Positions 20,227 through 20,255 of a DNA stretch of 20,255 bases are shown here, one piece after another (within the stretch, counting starts at the first letter, position 1; the number at the start of each line of letters is the position of its first letter). The translations under genes and the position numbers were made by a program. The notes under the pieces are model-generated. The model was not told where the DNA came from, searched no databases, and worked only from the letters and a program-made list of their open reading frames with translations. This stretch comes from an uncultured Treponema sp. (GTDB taxonomy: Bacteria; Spirochaetota; Spirochaetia; Treponematales; Treponemataceae), in assembly GCA_937901865.1 (NCBI GenBank), contig CALDID010000086.1, positions 1 to 20,255 on the forward strand. The letters are read 5' to 3'.

Positions 20227-20255
20227 TGTCATTATCGGGCTTGACCCGATAATCT
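20227..20255 (+). repeat. REP-like palindromic repeat, full copy at window edge
   Basis: Perfect 9-base arms, attatcggg and cccgataat (20231-20253), enclose cttga. It begins 42 bases after the truncated copy and is preceded by the same tgtc. It may continue beyond the window. Its general form recalls the widely seen gtcatcccgggcttgacccg-type repeats. Confidence 0.7.

Overview
The window looks like a chromosome segment of a gut- or rumen-type spirochaete, most likely Treponema (inference). Supporting signs are a diderm envelope (lipoprotein signals, an outer-membrane barrel with its own transporter), a mid-to-low G+C content, an LplA/LplB/YtcP-type oligosaccharide importer beside cytoplasmic xylan-oligosaccharide hydrolases, and a TlpA / CD1871A-type / 4Fe-4S membrane protein trio. 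No tRNA, rRNA, transposase, integrase or CRISPR array was seen.

Positions 1-2560 are an accessory patch. It starts with a REP-like palindrome and a broken DUF1016 (YhcG-type) nuclease gene. Two toxin-antitoxin modules follow: a VapBC-like pair with a PIN toxin (601-1265) and an MNT/HEPN pair (1662-2361). Three diverged copies of one gene tail (508-546, 1306-1356, 2370-2440) bracket the two modules, so each module sits between direct repeats. Between the modules lies an array of eight short palindromes with a 22-24 bp period (1376-1550); its first two units also form a terminator-like hairpin.

Positions 2580-9900 form a xylo-oligosaccharide uptake and utilisation locus. On the minus strand run a lipoprotein solute-binding protein, then two CUT1-type permeases, with a stem-loop between binding protein and permeases. 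A divergent AraC-family regulator follows. A convergent minus-strand operon carries a GH8 reducing-end xylose-releasing exo-oligoxylanase and an overlapping GH43 enzyme. The GH8 gene has a near-consensus promoter placed so that its mRNA should be leaderless. The importer has no ATPase gene here, so a shared ATPase encoded elsewhere is expected.

Positions 10164-11684 hold a tightly overlapping plus-strand operon: an exported TlpA-like thioredoxin, a 49-residue membrane peptide with a CxxC ending, and a NapH/CcoG-like polytopic ferredoxin protein. Together they look like a route carrying electrons across the membrane to thiols outside it.

Positions 11743-16124 hold a second plus-strand operon with a clear promoter and an inverted-repeat operator: an RND/MMPL transporter, a LolA-like periplasmic protein and an outer-membrane barrel, plausibly a trans-envelope lipid or lipoprotein trafficking system. 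Positions 16514-20044 (minus strand) encode two full-length ABC transporter half-molecules, probably a heterodimer, related by motif to the YbtPQ/IrtAB-like clade. The window ends with two more REP-like palindromes, in opposite orientation to the copy at its start.
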